This document shows positions 33,151 to 41,124 of a stretch of 64,000 nucleotides of DNA, piece after piece. Under the pieces are notes generated by a model. The model did not search any database and had not been told where the DNA came from. It saw nothing but the letters and a program-made list of their open reading frames with translations. This DNA is from Paeniglutamicibacter psychrophenolicus (GTDB taxonomy: Bacteria; Actinomycetota; Actinomycetes; Actinomycetales; Micrococcaceae). The translations under genes and the position numbers were made by a program. The stretch's first letter is position 1, and the number at the start of each line of letters is the position of its first letter. The stretch covers positions 1,736,001-1,800,000 of the forward strand of contig NZ_JAGIOE010000001.1 in the NCBI RefSeq assembly GCF_017876575.1. Reading direction: 5' to 3'.

Positions 33151-34091
33151 CCACCACCGGATCCCGCCCCCGGAACAAGAAAAAGCCGGCAACCCTGGAC
33201 CTGCGCAGCGAGGAGGAACTTGCCGCCGAGCGGCGCAAGGGAAGGGTCGGGCTGTACCTGATCATTCCCGGCATGGCCGTCTTGGCACTGTTTTTCGCTG
33301 CCCCGGTGCTGGTCCTCTTGAGCATGTCGCTGTACGCCAAGCCCCCGGGGGCCGAAATCGGCGAGTTCGTCCCGGCACTGGAGTTCGGCAACTACGTCAC
33401 CGTCATCGGCGCCTACTGGGACGTCTTCCTGCGCTCGTTCTTCTTCGCCCTGATCGCCACGGTCGCGGCCCTGCTCATCGGCTACCCCATGGCCTACCTG
33501 GTGGCGGTGCGGCTGCGCGGGCGCCAGCTGATGCAGGGGATCTTGCTGGTGCTGCTGATTGCACCGTTCTTCTCCAGCTTCATCCTGCGCACCCAGGCCT
33601 GGAAGCAGATCCTCTCCGACGAGGGCCCGGTGGTCACGGTGCTGCGGGCCATTGCGATCCTTCCAGCGGATGGACACCTCACCGCCACGGCCTTCGCCGT
33701 GGTGTGCGGGCTGACCTACAACTTCCTGCCGTTCATGATGCTGCCGATCTACGCCAACCTCGACCGCCTGGACACCAACCTGCTGGAGGCCTCGGGGGAC
33801 CTGTATGCCAGCCCGCTGACCACCTTCTTCAAGGTGACACTGCCGCTGTCGATGCCCGGTGTCTTTGCCGGCACGCTGCTCACGTTCATTCCCGCGGCCG
33901 GCGACTATGTCAACGCGGCACTGCTGGGCAACAACCGGGACACGGCCATGATCGGGCAGATCATTGATTCGCGCTTCTTCAAGGTGGTCGACTACCCCGG
34001 CGCCTCGGCACTGAGCTTCATCCTGATGATCCTGATCCTTGCCTTGGTCATGATCTACATCAAACGCTTTGGCACCAAGGAACTGTTCTAG
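33147..34091 (+). CDS. potB: Polyamine ABC transporter permease (PotB-like)
   Basis: A 314-residue inner-membrane permease with six main helices after a charged cytoplasmic head of about 35 residues (MTTTGSRPRNKKKPATLDLR). The EAA loop that contacts the ATPase is seen as EASGDLYASPLTTFFKVTLPLS (split EASGDLYASP / FKVTLPLSMPG). Together with the following PotC-like protein it forms the membrane channel. Its ATG overlaps the PotA stop. Confidence 0.92.
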   Translation: MTTTGSRPRNKKKPATLDLRSEEELAAERRKGRVGLYLIIPGMAVLALFFAAPVLVLLSMSLYAKPPGAEIGEFVPALEFGNYVTVIGAYWDVFLRSFFFALIATVAALLIGYPMAYLVAVRLRGRQLMQGILLVLLIAPFFSSFILRTQAWKQILSDEGPVVTVLRAIAILPADGHLTATAFAVVCGLTYNFLPFMMLPIYANLDRLDTNLLEASGDLYASPLTTFFKVTLPLSMPGVFAGTLLTFIPAAGDYVNAALLGNNRDTAMIGQIIDSRFFKVVDYPGASALSFILMILILALVMIYIKRFGTKELF

Positions 34092-34102
34092 GAAGGCTTG
34101 GA

Positions 34103-34900
34103 ATGCGACAAAAATTTGGGCGCTGGTTCATCCCGGTCGCCGGAGGCCTGGCCTTCATCTATCTCTTGGTACCGATTGCGTACATCTTCGTGTTTTCGTT
34201 CAATGATGCCGGACGCACCAACCTCGAGTGGCGCGGATTCACGCTCGAGAACTGGAAGAATCCCTGCGGGGCACCGAATGTGTGCGAGTCGCTGGTCAAC
34301 TCGCTGCAGATCGGGTTGGTCGCCACGATCTTCGCCACGGTGCTGGGCACCTGCGTGGCCCTGGGCCTGGTGCGCTACAAGTTCAAGTTCCGCAACACCG
34401 CGGACCTGTTGATCATCCTGCCGCTGGCCACCCCGGAGGTCGTGCTCGGTGCCTCGCTGCTGGCCCAGTTCCTGAACCTGGGATGGGAGCTTGGCTTCAG
34501 CACCATCGTGATTTCCCACGTGATCTTCTGCATGTCGTTCGTGGTGGTTACGGTCAGGGCGCGCGTGTCCTCGCTGGATCCCAGGTTGGAAGAGGCGGCA
34601 TCGGACTTGTACGCCAGCCCGTTCCTCACGTTCTGGAAGGTCACCTTCCCCCTGCTGCTTCCGGGGATCGTGGCCGCGGCACTGCTGTCCTTCGCGATGA
34701 GTTTCGACGACTTCATCATCACGAACTTCAACTCCGGAAACTTCTCGACCTTCCCGAAGTTCATCTACGTCTCGGCTACCCGCGGCATCCCCGCGCAGGC
34801 CAACGTGATCGGGTCGGCAATGTTCATCCTGGCACTGGTGGTCGTGGTCACCTCGCAGGTCATTGCCTACCGCCGACGCAAGGCCCTGGCCGCCCGCTAG
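34103..34900 (+). CDS. potC: Polyamine ABC transporter permease (PotC-like)
   Basis: A 265-residue permease, the second channel subunit of the polyamine importer. It has six predicted helices, the first at about 10-32, and the EAA motif EAASDLYASP followed by FWKVTFPLLLPG. AGGAAGG lies before the ATG, 11 bases after the PotB stop. It ends the operon and is followed by a hairpin. Confidence 0.92.
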   Translation: MRQKFGRWFIPVAGGLAFIYLLVPIAYIFVFSFNDAGRTNLEWRGFTLENWKNPCGAPNVCESLVNSLQIGLVATIFATVLGTCVALGLVRYKFKFRNTADLLIILPLATPEVVLGASLLAQFLNLGWELGFSTIVISHVIFCMSFVVVTVRARVSSLDPRLEEAASDLYASPFLTFWKVTFPLLLPGIVAAALLSFAMSFDDFIITNFNSGNFSTFPKFIYVSATRGIPAQANVIGSAMFILALVVVVTSQVIAYRRRKALAAR

Positions 34901-34924
34901 GAAAGCGGCGGGGCCGTGCCGCGC

Positions 34925-34958
34925 GGTGTGCCCTTCACCAACGGTGAACGGGCACACC
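34925..34958 (+). terminator. Hairpin terminator after the polyamine transporter operon
   Basis: GGTGTGCCC-TTCACC pairs with GGTGAACGGGCACACC with one bulged G, around a short AAC-containing loop. No U-tract follows. Confidence 0.65.
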
Positions 34959-35006
34959 GGAGCGCGGAATCCGGAAGCGGGCATGAGCTATGCAAGGATA
35001 GTGCCC

Positions 35007-35480
35007 ATGAGCGAACCTAAGTGGCTAAGCCCCGTTGAAAGAGACGCTTGGCTGGCCCTGGTGTCCGTCACGACGTTGCTGCCCGCCGCACTCGACAGCG
35101 AGTTGCAGGTCCAGGCCAAGATCACCCTTTTCGACTACAACGTGCTCGCCATGCTGTCGGAGGCCACCGAACGGATCCTGCCGATGAGCGAACTGGCTTC
35201 CCGGACCAGTGCCTCGCTCTCGCGGCTATCGCACGTGGTCAAGAAGCTCGAAAGCCGGGGATGGGTTGAACGGTCCAGGTCTCCGGAGGATGCCCGCGTG
35301 ACCATCGCCAGGCTCACGGACGATGGATGGAACAAGGTCGAGTCCCTTGCCCCCGAACACGTTGGTTCGGTGCGGAAGCTGATTTTCCAGGGTTTGGACG
35401 ACCGCGACGTGGCCGAGCTGGCACGCATCGGCCAGAAGCTCGTGGGTCGGCTGGACCCCGAGCACTGGATTCTGCGCTAG
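35007..35480 (+). CDS. MarR family transcriptional regulator
   Basis: A 157-residue regulator. The winged helix of the MarR fold runs from about 45 to 110: LPMSELASRTSASLSRLSHVVKKLESRGWVERSRS, followed by the wing DARVTIARLTDDG (split here only for length: SELASRTSASLSRLSHVV is the recognition part). N- and C-terminal helices would dimerise. The ATG at 35007 has AAGGA 8 bases upstream and is preferred over an in-frame ATG at 34983. No obvious target gene adjoins it, so its regulon is unknown. Confidence 0.88.
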   Translation: MSEPKWLSPVERDAWLALVSVTTLLPAALDSELQVQAKITLFDYNVLAMLSEATERILPMSELASRTSASLSRLSHVVKKLESRGWVERSRSPEDARVTIARLTDDGWNKVESLAPEHVGSVRKLIFQGLDDRDVAELARIGQKLVGRLDPEHWILR

Positions 35481-35889
35481 GAACGCCTCGGGCCCGGTGG
35501 TCCCGCCTCGGCGCCCTTGATTCGGACGTGAGGCAGATCGCATGCCGGGGACACGAAAAGACCTGTTGTCGATTTGGCTGCCGATGTGTTAATCGCCTAG
35601 AATGGTGAGGCGTTAAGTCGTGCATGCCCAAACGGGTTTGCACGGTTGCCCGTAAAACCGAATATCATGGTCAGCCGAGTAGGGAAAAGTACTCATTGGC
35701 CATGAGGTTCACCGTCTTTCACGCTAAAAAAGGCTCTTCGGTTGGTTCTCACCCAGCCTGGTTACCTTCTGCAGTAATAACGGTGTCACAACTGGTGGCG
35801 GGACTCTTATACGCAGATTCAGAGGCAGCAGTTTCCGCTGTATCTGTAAAACGAGTACCGCCAATATTTACTACAACTGAGGAGTGATC
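35481..35889 (+). promoter_or_regulatory. AT-richer leader region upstream of rpmB
   Basis: A 409-base stretch with clearly lower GC than its surroundings. It carries a good promoter: TTGGCT (35574-35579), 18-base spacer, TAGAAT (35598-35603). The resulting leader would be about 280 bases and includes a hairpin near 35617-35644 (CGTGCA with TGCACG). An 87-codon open frame (35624-35887) ends at the rpmB ribosome binding site but has atypical codon use. I see no Zur box. A long structured leader may control the ribosomal protein genes autogenously. Confidence 0.5.
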
Positions 35890-36126
35890 ATGGCAGCTGT
35901 ATGCCAGGTGACTGGTGCGGTTCCGAACTTCGGACACAGCATCTCCCACTCGCACCGCCGCAACAAGCGTCGGTTCGACCCGAATATCCAAAAGAAGCGC
36001 TACTGGGTTCCGTCCCTGCGTCGCAACGTGACCCTGACCCTTTCGGTCAAGGGCATCAAGCGCATTGACGTCCGCGGCATTGATGCCGTTGTAGCCGACC
36101 TGCTTGCAAAGGGTGTGAAGCTCTAG
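35890..36126 (+). CDS. rpmB: 50S ribosomal protein L28
   Basis: A 78-residue L28 starting [31 protein letters not shown]. Unlike the zinc-ribbon form (with CxxC near residue 5 and a second pair at the end) it has a single Cys, so it is the zinc-free type. GAGGAG lies upstream of the ATG. It heads a three-gene cluster with rpmG and rpsN, sharing a base with the rpmG start. Confidence 0.95.
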   Translation: MAAVCQVTGAVPNFGHSISHSHRRNKRRFDPNIQKKRYWVPSLRRNVTLTLSVKGIKRIDVRGIDAVVADLLAKGVKL

Positions 36127-36293
36127 TGGCTAAGGATAAGGACGTACGTCCGATCATTAAGCTCAAGTCGACCGCCGGTACCGGGTTCACCTACGTGACC
36201 CGCAAGAACCGTCGTAACAACCCAGACCGCATGGTTCTGAAGAAGTACGACCCGGTAGTCCGCAAGCACGTCGAATTCCGAGAGGAGCGCTAA
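36126..36293 (+). CDS. rpmG: 50S ribosomal protein L33, zinc-free form
   Basis: A 55-residue L33 (start [20 protein letters not shown], then [20 protein letters not shown]), not listed among longer frames because of its size. It lacks the four cysteines of zinc-binding L33. The GTG start shares its G with the TAG stop of rpmB, so translation is coupled. It is a component of the large subunit. Confidence 0.95.
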   Translation: MAKDKDVRPIIKLKSTAGTGFTYVTRKNRRNNPDRMVLKKYDPVVRKHVEFREER

Positions 36294-36295
36294 AC

Positions 36296-36601
36296 ATGGC
36301 CAAGAAGTCTATGATTGCTAAGAACGAGCAGCGCAAGGTCATTGTTGAGCGTTACGCCGAAAAGCGTGCAGCCCTCAAGAAGACCTTGGTTGATCCGAAC
36401 GCAACCGATGAGGCACGTGAAGAGGCCCGCTTGGGCCTGCAGAAGCTGCCCCGCAATGCTTCGCCGGTACGCGTTCGTAACCGCGATTCCATTGACGGCC
36501 GCCCGCGCGGCACCCTCCAGAAGTTCGGTATCTCCCGTGTTCGCTTCCGCGACATGGCACACCGTGGCGAGCTTCCGGGCATCACCAAGTCTTCCTGGTA
36601 A
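36296..36601 (+). CDS. rpsN: 30S ribosomal protein S14, long zinc-free form
   Basis: A 101-residue S14 of the long type without the CxxC zinc ribbon, starting [20 protein letters not shown] and ending [19 protein letters not shown]. It follows rpmG by two bases; GAGAGGAG is the ribosome binding site. In many actinobacteria a zinc-free rpmB-rpmG-rpsN set is a Zur-controlled spare; in Micrococcaceae such genes may be the main copies, and no Zur box is visible here. It ends with a strong terminator. Confidence 0.95.
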   Translation: MAKKSMIAKNEQRKVIVERYAEKRAALKKTLVDPNATDEAREEARLGLQKLPRNASPVRVRNRDSIDGRPRGTLQKFGISRVRFRDMAHRGELPGITKSSW

Positions 36602-36615
36602 ATTCCAGAAGCAGT

Positions 36616-36648
36616 CGAAGGCCCCAACCGATTCGGTTGGGGCCTTCG
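36616..36648 (+). terminator. Terminator of the rpmB-rpmG-rpsN cluster
   Basis: CGAAGGCCCCAACCG and CGGTTGGGGCCTTCG form a perfect 15-bp stem with the loop ATT, shortly after the rpsN stop. Confidence 0.92.
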
Positions 36649-36685
36649 GCCATTTAACCAGCGCTTTCCCGATCCGGAACGAGAG

Positions 36686-36691
36686 TAGGCT
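36686..36691 (+). promoter_or_regulatory. -10 box of a probable leaderless promoter
   Basis: TAGGCT, 6 bases before the ATG at 36698 of a 62-residue membrane protein gene. Confidence 0.5.
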
Positions 36692-36697
36692 CGCAGT

Positions 36698-36886
36698 ATG
36701 GACATGCCATCGATCTTGATCGTCGCGGGGATTCTCGTGCTGTGTCTGTTGTCCGTCGGAATCGGAATGCGCAGGACCCTGGACAAGCGAGCAGGCGACA
36801 TTCTGCGGACGGATCCCGAGACGGCTCGCGCCCTGCGCGAAGCCCGACGCAACATCGATCAGGGCAGAGGCCTCTACCGCCGCTGA
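36698..36886 (+). CDS. Small single-span membrane protein, 62 aa
   Basis: A short protein with one membrane helix (about 4-24, ILIVAGILVLCLLSVGIGM) and a charged cytoplasmic tail with DILRTDPETARALREARRN. No family is recognised. The leaderless promoter box, typical codon use and clear membrane/tail layout support a real gene. It stands alone after the ribosomal protein cluster. Confidence 0.65.
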   Translation: MDMPSILIVAGILVLCLLSVGIGMRRTLDKRAGDILRTDPETARALREARRNIDQGRGLYRR

Positions 36887-36954
36887 ATGTGTCCGTCGCC
36901 CGCACCGGGGCAGGGCGGGTGACGCCGCCGACGGCCTGAGTGGCCCACGGTCGG

Positions 36955-37602
36955 TTACCGCTTTCGTGCCGAGCCGAACAAGCGCCCGAACCACCCGGGA
37001 CGATGTTCCTGCCGTGCCTGCTCTGCGGGTGCCGCAGCCACCGCACGGGCGGTGCGGCGTTCCCGCCACGCGGCGACTTCGTCCCCGACATCACGCAGCG
37101 CGGTGATCACCGGTGGACCGCCCAGCAGCTGGCGGCGGGCCTCGATGATCCGGGCGTTGAAATCTTCCAGCAATGCACGCACCGCGGCGGGATCCGCCAT
37201 CCGGTCCAAGGTCTCTTCCAGTTCTTCGTCTTCCTTGCGCAGCAGCAACGCCGGGGGACCGACACCGCTGATGTGTTCACGCTTCATCATCCCCTTGATC
37301 CACCAATCGGGATCCGCGGTGGACCCAAGGCCGGGTATCGGCTTGCCCGCATAGGCGAGGTTGTCGAAGTCGCCCCGGGCGAACGCTGCGTCAAGGGCGC
37401 TGTTGGCGACTTCCCAGACCTCGTCGTCGGCGTGGAAGCTGCGGACCTCGGCTGCCGGCTCGGACCCATCGCCCAGCGTCCGCCCGGTCCTTTCGGCATA
37501 CTCATCGATTGGGAGCTGCTCCTCCGCAGCTTCGCGAGCCAACCGGTAGCGGGCCGAACGCAATGCGGCTTCACGGTCTTCATCGAGATTGCGTCGGGAC
37601 AT
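36955..37602 (-). CDS. DUF1992 domain protein (DnaJ homologue C28-like)
   Basis: A 215-residue soluble protein with the DUF1992 domain in its middle (about 65-140): EVWEVANSALDAAFARGDFDNL, then GKPIPGL and DWWIKGMMKRE, which are the family's hallmark blocks. Proteins with this domain are named after the DnaJ-C28 group but have no J domain here; their function is unknown. The C-terminus is basic and ends GWFGRLFGSARKR. It is divergent from a small membrane protein gene. Confidence 0.85.
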   Translation of the reverse strand: MSRRNLDEDREAALRSARYRLAREAAEEQLPIDEYAERTGRTLGDGSEPAAEVRSFHADDEVWEVANSALDAAFARGDFDNLAYAGKPIPGLGSTADPDWWIKGMMKREHISGVGPPALLLRKEDEELEETLDRMADPAAVRALLEDFNARIIEARRQLLGGPPVITALRDVGDEVAAWRERRTARAVAAAPAEQARQEHRPGWFGRLFGSARKR

Positions 37603-37741
37603 GTGCTGGGACCACCCTTCCGGGATGTTTCCTTAACCTTAACAACGCGCTGGTCCAGCATCAACAGGCGGGCAATGGTGGTTCCCGGGGGATGGGCCCA
37701 CAACGTGTCGTCCGACCCAAGCCCTGATTTTATTCGCTCGG

Positions 37742-37747
37742 TAGGAT
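37742..37747 (+). promoter_or_regulatory. -10 box of a probable leaderless promoter
   Basis: TAGGAT, 7 bases before the ATG at 37755 of the 55-residue membrane protein gene. Confidence 0.5.
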
Positions 37748-37754
37748 GTGTCGC

Positions 37755-37922
37755 ATGAAGGCACTTTTTGGCACCTCAACCGTTCTGTTCCTGCTGACCG
37801 CCGCCATTGCCCTGGGCATCGACCCGCTGTGGGGGTTTCTCAGTGCAGCTGCCGCGTTGTCATCGGGCATTGGCTATCTTCTCTGCCGCAACCAAGCCAA
37901 GGGCGGCTTCCAGGAGCGCTGA
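37755..37922 (+). CDS. Small hydrophobic membrane protein, 55 aa
   Basis: A protein of 55 residues with two short hydrophobic segments (about 8-22 and 27-45) and a basic tail CRNQAKGGFQER. It is too short for usual gene lists. A TAGGAT box at leaderless distance and normal codon use favour a real gene. No function can be given; two-helix hairpin proteins of this size are often membrane-stress or regulatory peptides. Confidence 0.6.
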   Translation: MKALFGTSTVLFLLTAAIALGIDPLWGFLSAAAALSSGIGYLLCRNQAKGGFQER

Positions 37923-38028
37923 GGCAACGACCGGCAGGGGCATGAGCCACCGAATGCCGGGGGGAGAACTGGCAGGGCGACCTCCCTCATCGGGCGCTGC
38001 TGTCGGGAAGACTGTAGCTTTGGACATC

Positions 38029-39015
38029 ATGGACCAGTTCAAGACCACAGGCATCAACAAGACCCGAACCTCCAGGCAGGAAGACGAGGTGGCGGCACAT
38101 CGTCGGAACGGCGACGCCAGCGGCTTGCGCATCATGGTCACCGGAGCCAATGCCGGGATCGGATTCTGGACCAGTCTCCAATTGGCCCGGCGCGGGGCCG
38201 AAGTCATCATGGCGTGCCGCGACAGACTCAAGGCGGAAACCGCAGCCAAGGCAATCCGGGCACGGATCCCCGGGGCCAGGCTTCGCCTCACGACCCTTGA
38301 TGTTTCCAGTCTCGGATCCGTCGCCACGGCCATTGCCGAACTTGACCGGCTCGAGCACCTGGATGTGCTGATCGCCAACGCCGGCATGGTCCATGCCCCA
38401 TCCACGCGCCAGCGGAGCGCGGACGGGCTGGAACTGGTGGCAGCGACCAACTACTTTGGGCACTTTGCGCTGGTTGCCGGGCTGTTGCCGCTCCTGGGGC
38501 GTGCCCCGGCCGCCCGCGTGGTGACCCTGGGCTCGCTGTCAACCCTGCTGGTTCGCCCGCACCTTGATGATCCGCAATTGGAGCGCAACTATTCCTCATG
38601 GCAGGCATACGCCCAATCCAAGATCATGCTCCAATCCTTCGCTTTTGAACTTGACCGACGGCTGCAGCGAACCACAAGCACCACCCGGGCGCTGAGCGCC
38701 CATCCCGGCTATTCGCTCTCCGGGCGCACACCCAGGATTGCAGGAGTCAACGAGCCCGGCACATTCAAACGTGTCGTGGATACGCTCCAGGCACCCTTTA
38801 CCCAGGGCAAGGACCACGGCGCCTGGCCGATAGTTCGGGCGGCCGTTGACCCCGACGCCTTCAGCACTCCGGGACCGGTCTTTTACGGGCCGAGGGGGCT
38901 GGTCAAGGGCGGCCCGTGCAAGGCCACACCCGCCTCAATCACCACCGATTCGGCGGCTGCCGAAAGCATCTGGAAGGCAGCCGAATCCGCCACCGGAATT
39001 TCCCTTTTAGGCTAG
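38029..39015 (+). CDS. Short-chain dehydrogenase/reductase (SDR), retinol-dehydrogenase-like
   Basis: A 328-residue NAD(P)-dependent oxidoreductase. The cofactor turn TGANAGIG is at about 41-48, the strand-4 motif is LIANAGMVH (NAG), and the active-site pair is YAQSK, all in classical SDR order. Length and pattern resemble the light-dependent protochlorophyllide reductase/retinol dehydrogenase-like branch, which in bacteria acts on unknown lipophilic alcohols or ketones. The N-terminus has about 35 extra charged residues. TAGCTT 8 bases before the ATG suggests a leaderless message; the frame upstream overlaps the preceding small gene. Confidence 0.85.
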   Translation: MDQFKTTGINKTRTSRQEDEVAAHRRNGDASGLRIMVTGANAGIGFWTSLQLARRGAEVIMACRDRLKAETAAKAIRARIPGARLRLTTLDVSSLGSVATAIAELDRLEHLDVLIANAGMVHAPSTRQRSADGLELVAATNYFGHFALVAGLLPLLGRAPAARVVTLGSLSTLLVRPHLDDPQLERNYSSWQAYAQSKIMLQSFAFELDRRLQRTTSTTRALSAHPGYSLSGRTPRIAGVNEPGTFKRVVDTLQAPFTQGKDHGAWPIVRAAVDPDAFSTPGPVFYGPRGLVKGGPCKATPASITTDSAAAESIWKAAESATGISLLG

Positions 39016-39337
39016 GAACGTGGCCGCTTGCCGGTGCGCAGATGTCCGTGTCCGGGGCGCCTGAAACCGTTGGGCAGGGAGCCCGAAATGGACGCGGGGA
39101 CCGGACTGCCGGATTGTGTCGGCTTGGACGCCCAAGAGTGCTGTTCGTCTCTCTTTCGGAGTAAAACGGGCCGCTGAACGCGAAAAAACCTCCAAACTTC
39201 AAAAAATTCCCGGGAATTCGGCCCGTATCGGGCGTTTCGCGCAGGAACATTTGGTAAGTTCTCACACAGAAGTCCCCGCGAACGCGAGGCGACCCGGGCC
39301 GATTGCGCCCGGGAAGAGAAGTCCAGGAGGACATACT
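39016..39337 (+). promoter_or_regulatory. Intergenic region upstream of the HU gene
   Basis: This 322-base gap contains no gene I can support. Its second half is A/T-rich (runs of A near 39180-39210) and likely carries the HU promoter; TAAGTT near 39256-39261 could be the -10 box. A small repeat GCCCG-TAT-CGGGC lies just upstream. Confidence 0.4.
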
Positions 39338-39622
39338 TTGGCTATGAACCGTAGTGAACTTGTTGCAGCTGTCGCCGAGAAGACCGGCAACTCCCAGGTA
39401 GCCGTCAACGGTGTTTTGGATGCAGTGTTCGACGTATTCGTTTCCCAGATTTCCAAGGGCGAGAAGGTCTCGATCCCGGGCTGGCTCGCAGTTGAGCGCA
39501 CCGACCGTGCAGCACGCACCGGCCGCAACCCGCAGACCGGCGAAGCCATCCAGATTCCGGCTGGCCACTCGGTCAAGCTGACCGCTGGCTCCAAGCTGAA
39601 GGCTGCCGTTACCGGCAAGTAG
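39338..39622 (+). CDS. HU family DNA-binding protein
   Basis: A 94-residue histone-like protein that bends and compacts DNA as a dimer. It starts MAMNRSELVAAVAEKTGNSQ and has the beta-arm region with GRNPQTGEAIQIPAGHSVK; the Pro that intercalates DNA is in RNPQTG. It lacks the long Lys/Ala tail of mycobacterial HupB. TTG at 39338 is chosen because AGGAGG lies 7 bases upstream and relatives begin M-A-x-N-R-S; the ATG at 39344 is 13 bases from it. Confidence 0.93.
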   Translation: MAMNRSELVAAVAEKTGNSQVAVNGVLDAVFDVFVSQISKGEKVSIPGWLAVERTDRAARTGRNPQTGEAIQIPAGHSVKLTAGSKLKAAVTGK

Positions 39623-39646
39623 TCTGCGCTGCGCGCAAGAGCTTTC

Positions 39647-39694
39647 AAGCCGCCTCCCGCATTGGTCCCATGGACCGGATGCAGGGGGCGGCTT
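39647..39694 (+). terminator. Terminator of the HU gene
   Basis: AAGCCGCC pairs with GGCGGCTT, extended inward by CCC/GGG, GCAT/GATGC and GGTCC/GGACC, forming a long imperfect stem followed by TGGCTTT. Confidence 0.8.
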
Positions 39695-39726
39695 TGGCTT
39701 TAACGGGTGCCGTGGGCGAAATTCGA

Positions 39727-39755
39727 ATTCTACGAATCGTAGAATCGCGTAGAAT
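39727..39755 (+). promoter_or_regulatory. Promoter with a perfect palindrome upstream of the copper-type cluster
   Basis: ATTCTACGA-A-TCGTAGAAT is a perfect 9-bp inverted repeat (39727-39745), followed at 39750-39755 by the -10 box TAGAAT. The repeat covers the -35 and spacer region and a further half-site GTAGAAT overlaps the -10 box. The TACGA...TCGTA symmetry recalls operators of BlaI/CopY-type repressors, but no such gene is in the window. Repression of the downstream genes is the likely role. Confidence 0.65.
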
Positions 39756-39810
39756 GGCTTGCTGGAACCATTAGGCATTACCTTTCAATCCCTTGGCGGA
39801 GGAAAACGGC

Positions 39811-40446
39811 ATGAAGGATCACGGCCTGCGCATCGTGCGTGGCTGGATTGGTGCATTGATTTGCACCTGCCTTGCTGCTGCCTCCCATACCGCCGTGGAC
39901 GGGGTCATGCCGCCGCCGGCCATCCTCGGGCTCCTGCTATGCATCAGTGCCGTCATATGCACGGCCTTGGCTTCCGGCAAGATCTCACTGATGCGCACCA
40001 GCCTGGCGGTGTTGCTGAGCCAGGGCGCCTACCATGGCGCATTCGGCCTATTCGGCCACCAGCACCCGGGTGCCGGGCTCATCCGCGAAGCCGGAGCCCA
40101 TGCGGCCCACACAGGACACGGCCTGGAACTGGGCCTTGATCCAACGGTGGCTGCCGCAACCGCCGCCGACTCGCCCGCTGGCTGGCTGATGACCGCGGCA
40201 CACGTGGTTGCAGCAATCGCGACCATCGCGGCCATGCGCCGCGGTGAGATTGCCGCCCGCACTTTTGCCGAGGCTATCTCCCTGTACGTCCCGCGCTTGA
40301 TCCTCTTTGTGCGCGGGCTGCAGGCAGCTCGAGGCAAACAGCCCTTGCTCGGGGTTGCCTATCGCATGCTTGTCCTTCGTGACGTGCTGCGCCCGGCCCT
40401 GCACCGCCGTGGTCCTCCACGGGGACCTGCTTTCGCACACCCGTAA
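39811..40446 (+). CDS. His-rich integral membrane protein
   Basis: A 211-residue membrane protein with about five helices. Between helices 3 and 4 is a His-rich stretch (YHGAFGLFGHQHPG, HAAHTGHGLELG) that could bind a metal, most likely copper in this setting. The last 40 residues are basic and cytoplasmic. I do not recognise a named family. GGAGGA precedes the ATG. It is the first gene after a palindromic promoter and is followed at 59 bases by a copC-type gene, so it probably belongs to the same copper response. Confidence 0.75.
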   Translation: MKDHGLRIVRGWIGALICTCLAAASHTAVDGVMPPPAILGLLLCISAVICTALASGKISLMRTSLAVLLSQGAYHGAFGLFGHQHPGAGLIREAGAHAAHTGHGLELGLDPTVAAATAADSPAGWLMTAAHVVAAIATIAAMRRGEIAARTFAEAISLYVPRLILFVRGLQAARGKQPLLGVAYRMLVLRDVLRPALHRRGPPRGPAFAHP

Positions 40447-40505
40447 AGCAACCCCCCAACTTTCTGCGAGCCACCATCGCCGCGGAGAAAAGGACCACAT
40501 ACCCC

Positions 40506-41117
40506 ATGACTGAAGCAATCCGAGCCCCACGCACCGCCACCCGAGTCGGCGTCCTCGTCGCCGCCGTGCTGCTGTGCCTGATGACCGTCTTCGGCGTGTC
40601 AAGCGCCCAGGCACACGACGAACTGATTTCCTCGACACCGGCCAGCGGCGAGGTGCTCAAGACCGCACCCAAATCCTTGGTGCTGACCTTCAGCGGAGAC
40701 ATCAAGAAGATTGGCACGATCCTTGAGCTTTCGGATGCCAAGGGAAACAGCGTCGATACCACCTTCACGATCGACCGCCGCGATGTCACCGTCACCCCGT
40801 CCACCGCCTTGGCCAACGGCAAGTACACACTGGCTGCCCGCGTGGTCTCCTCCGACGGCCACCCGATCGCCAAGGACATCGCCTTCCAGGTCAGCGACCC
40901 GGCGGCCGTGGCCAGCAGCGCACCGGCAACCGCGAGCGCTCCGGGAGCGTCCACTGCGCCGAGCGCCACGCCGTCTGCGCAGCCGAGCGCCGAGGCCAGC
41001 GACACCGCCACTCCCGTGGCCGGCATGCCCGCGGGCCTTGTATGGACGATCGTCGCCCTCGCCGGTGCCGGCATGATCGCCCTGGTGATACTGAAGGTCC
41101 GCCGCCAGGCCAAGTAG
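40506..41117 (+). CDS. copC: Copper resistance protein CopC
   Basis: A 203-residue exported protein. The signal peptide ends at AQA, leaving His37 as the first mature residue, which is the N-terminal copper ligand of the CopC histidine brace; the second His is in SSDGHPI. The CopC beta-barrel (about 37-135, ELISSTPASGEVLKTAP) is followed by an Ala/Ser/Pro-rich linker and one C-terminal membrane helix, as in Gram-positive CopC/YcnJ-like proteins. It binds Cu(II) outside the membrane and is followed by a CopD-type gene, its usual partner. Two hairpins separate the two genes. Confidence 0.93.
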   Translation: MTEAIRAPRTATRVGVLVAAVLLCLMTVFGVSSAQAHDELISSTPASGEVLKTAPKSLVLTFSGDIKKIGTILELSDAKGNSVDTTFTIDRRDVTVTPSTALANGKYTLAARVVSSDGHPIAKDIAFQVSDPAAVASSAPATASAPGASTAPSATPSAQPSAEASDTATPVAGMPAGLVWTIVALAGAGMIALVILKVRRQAK

Positions 41118-41124
41118 GCGGCTA

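Noticed and set aside
34983-35006. Upstream ATG for the MarR gene
   Set aside because: It has no ribosome binding site, while ATG 35007 has AAGGA at 8 bases.
35624-35887. 87-codon open frame in the rpmB leader
   Set aside because: Codon use is unlike other genes here (no third-position GC preference), there is no ribosome binding site and no recognisable protein; kept only as a note on the leader.
35481-35889. Zur box expected upstream of zinc-free ribosomal proteins
   Set aside because: No sequence resembling TGAAAATGATTTTCA was found on either strand.
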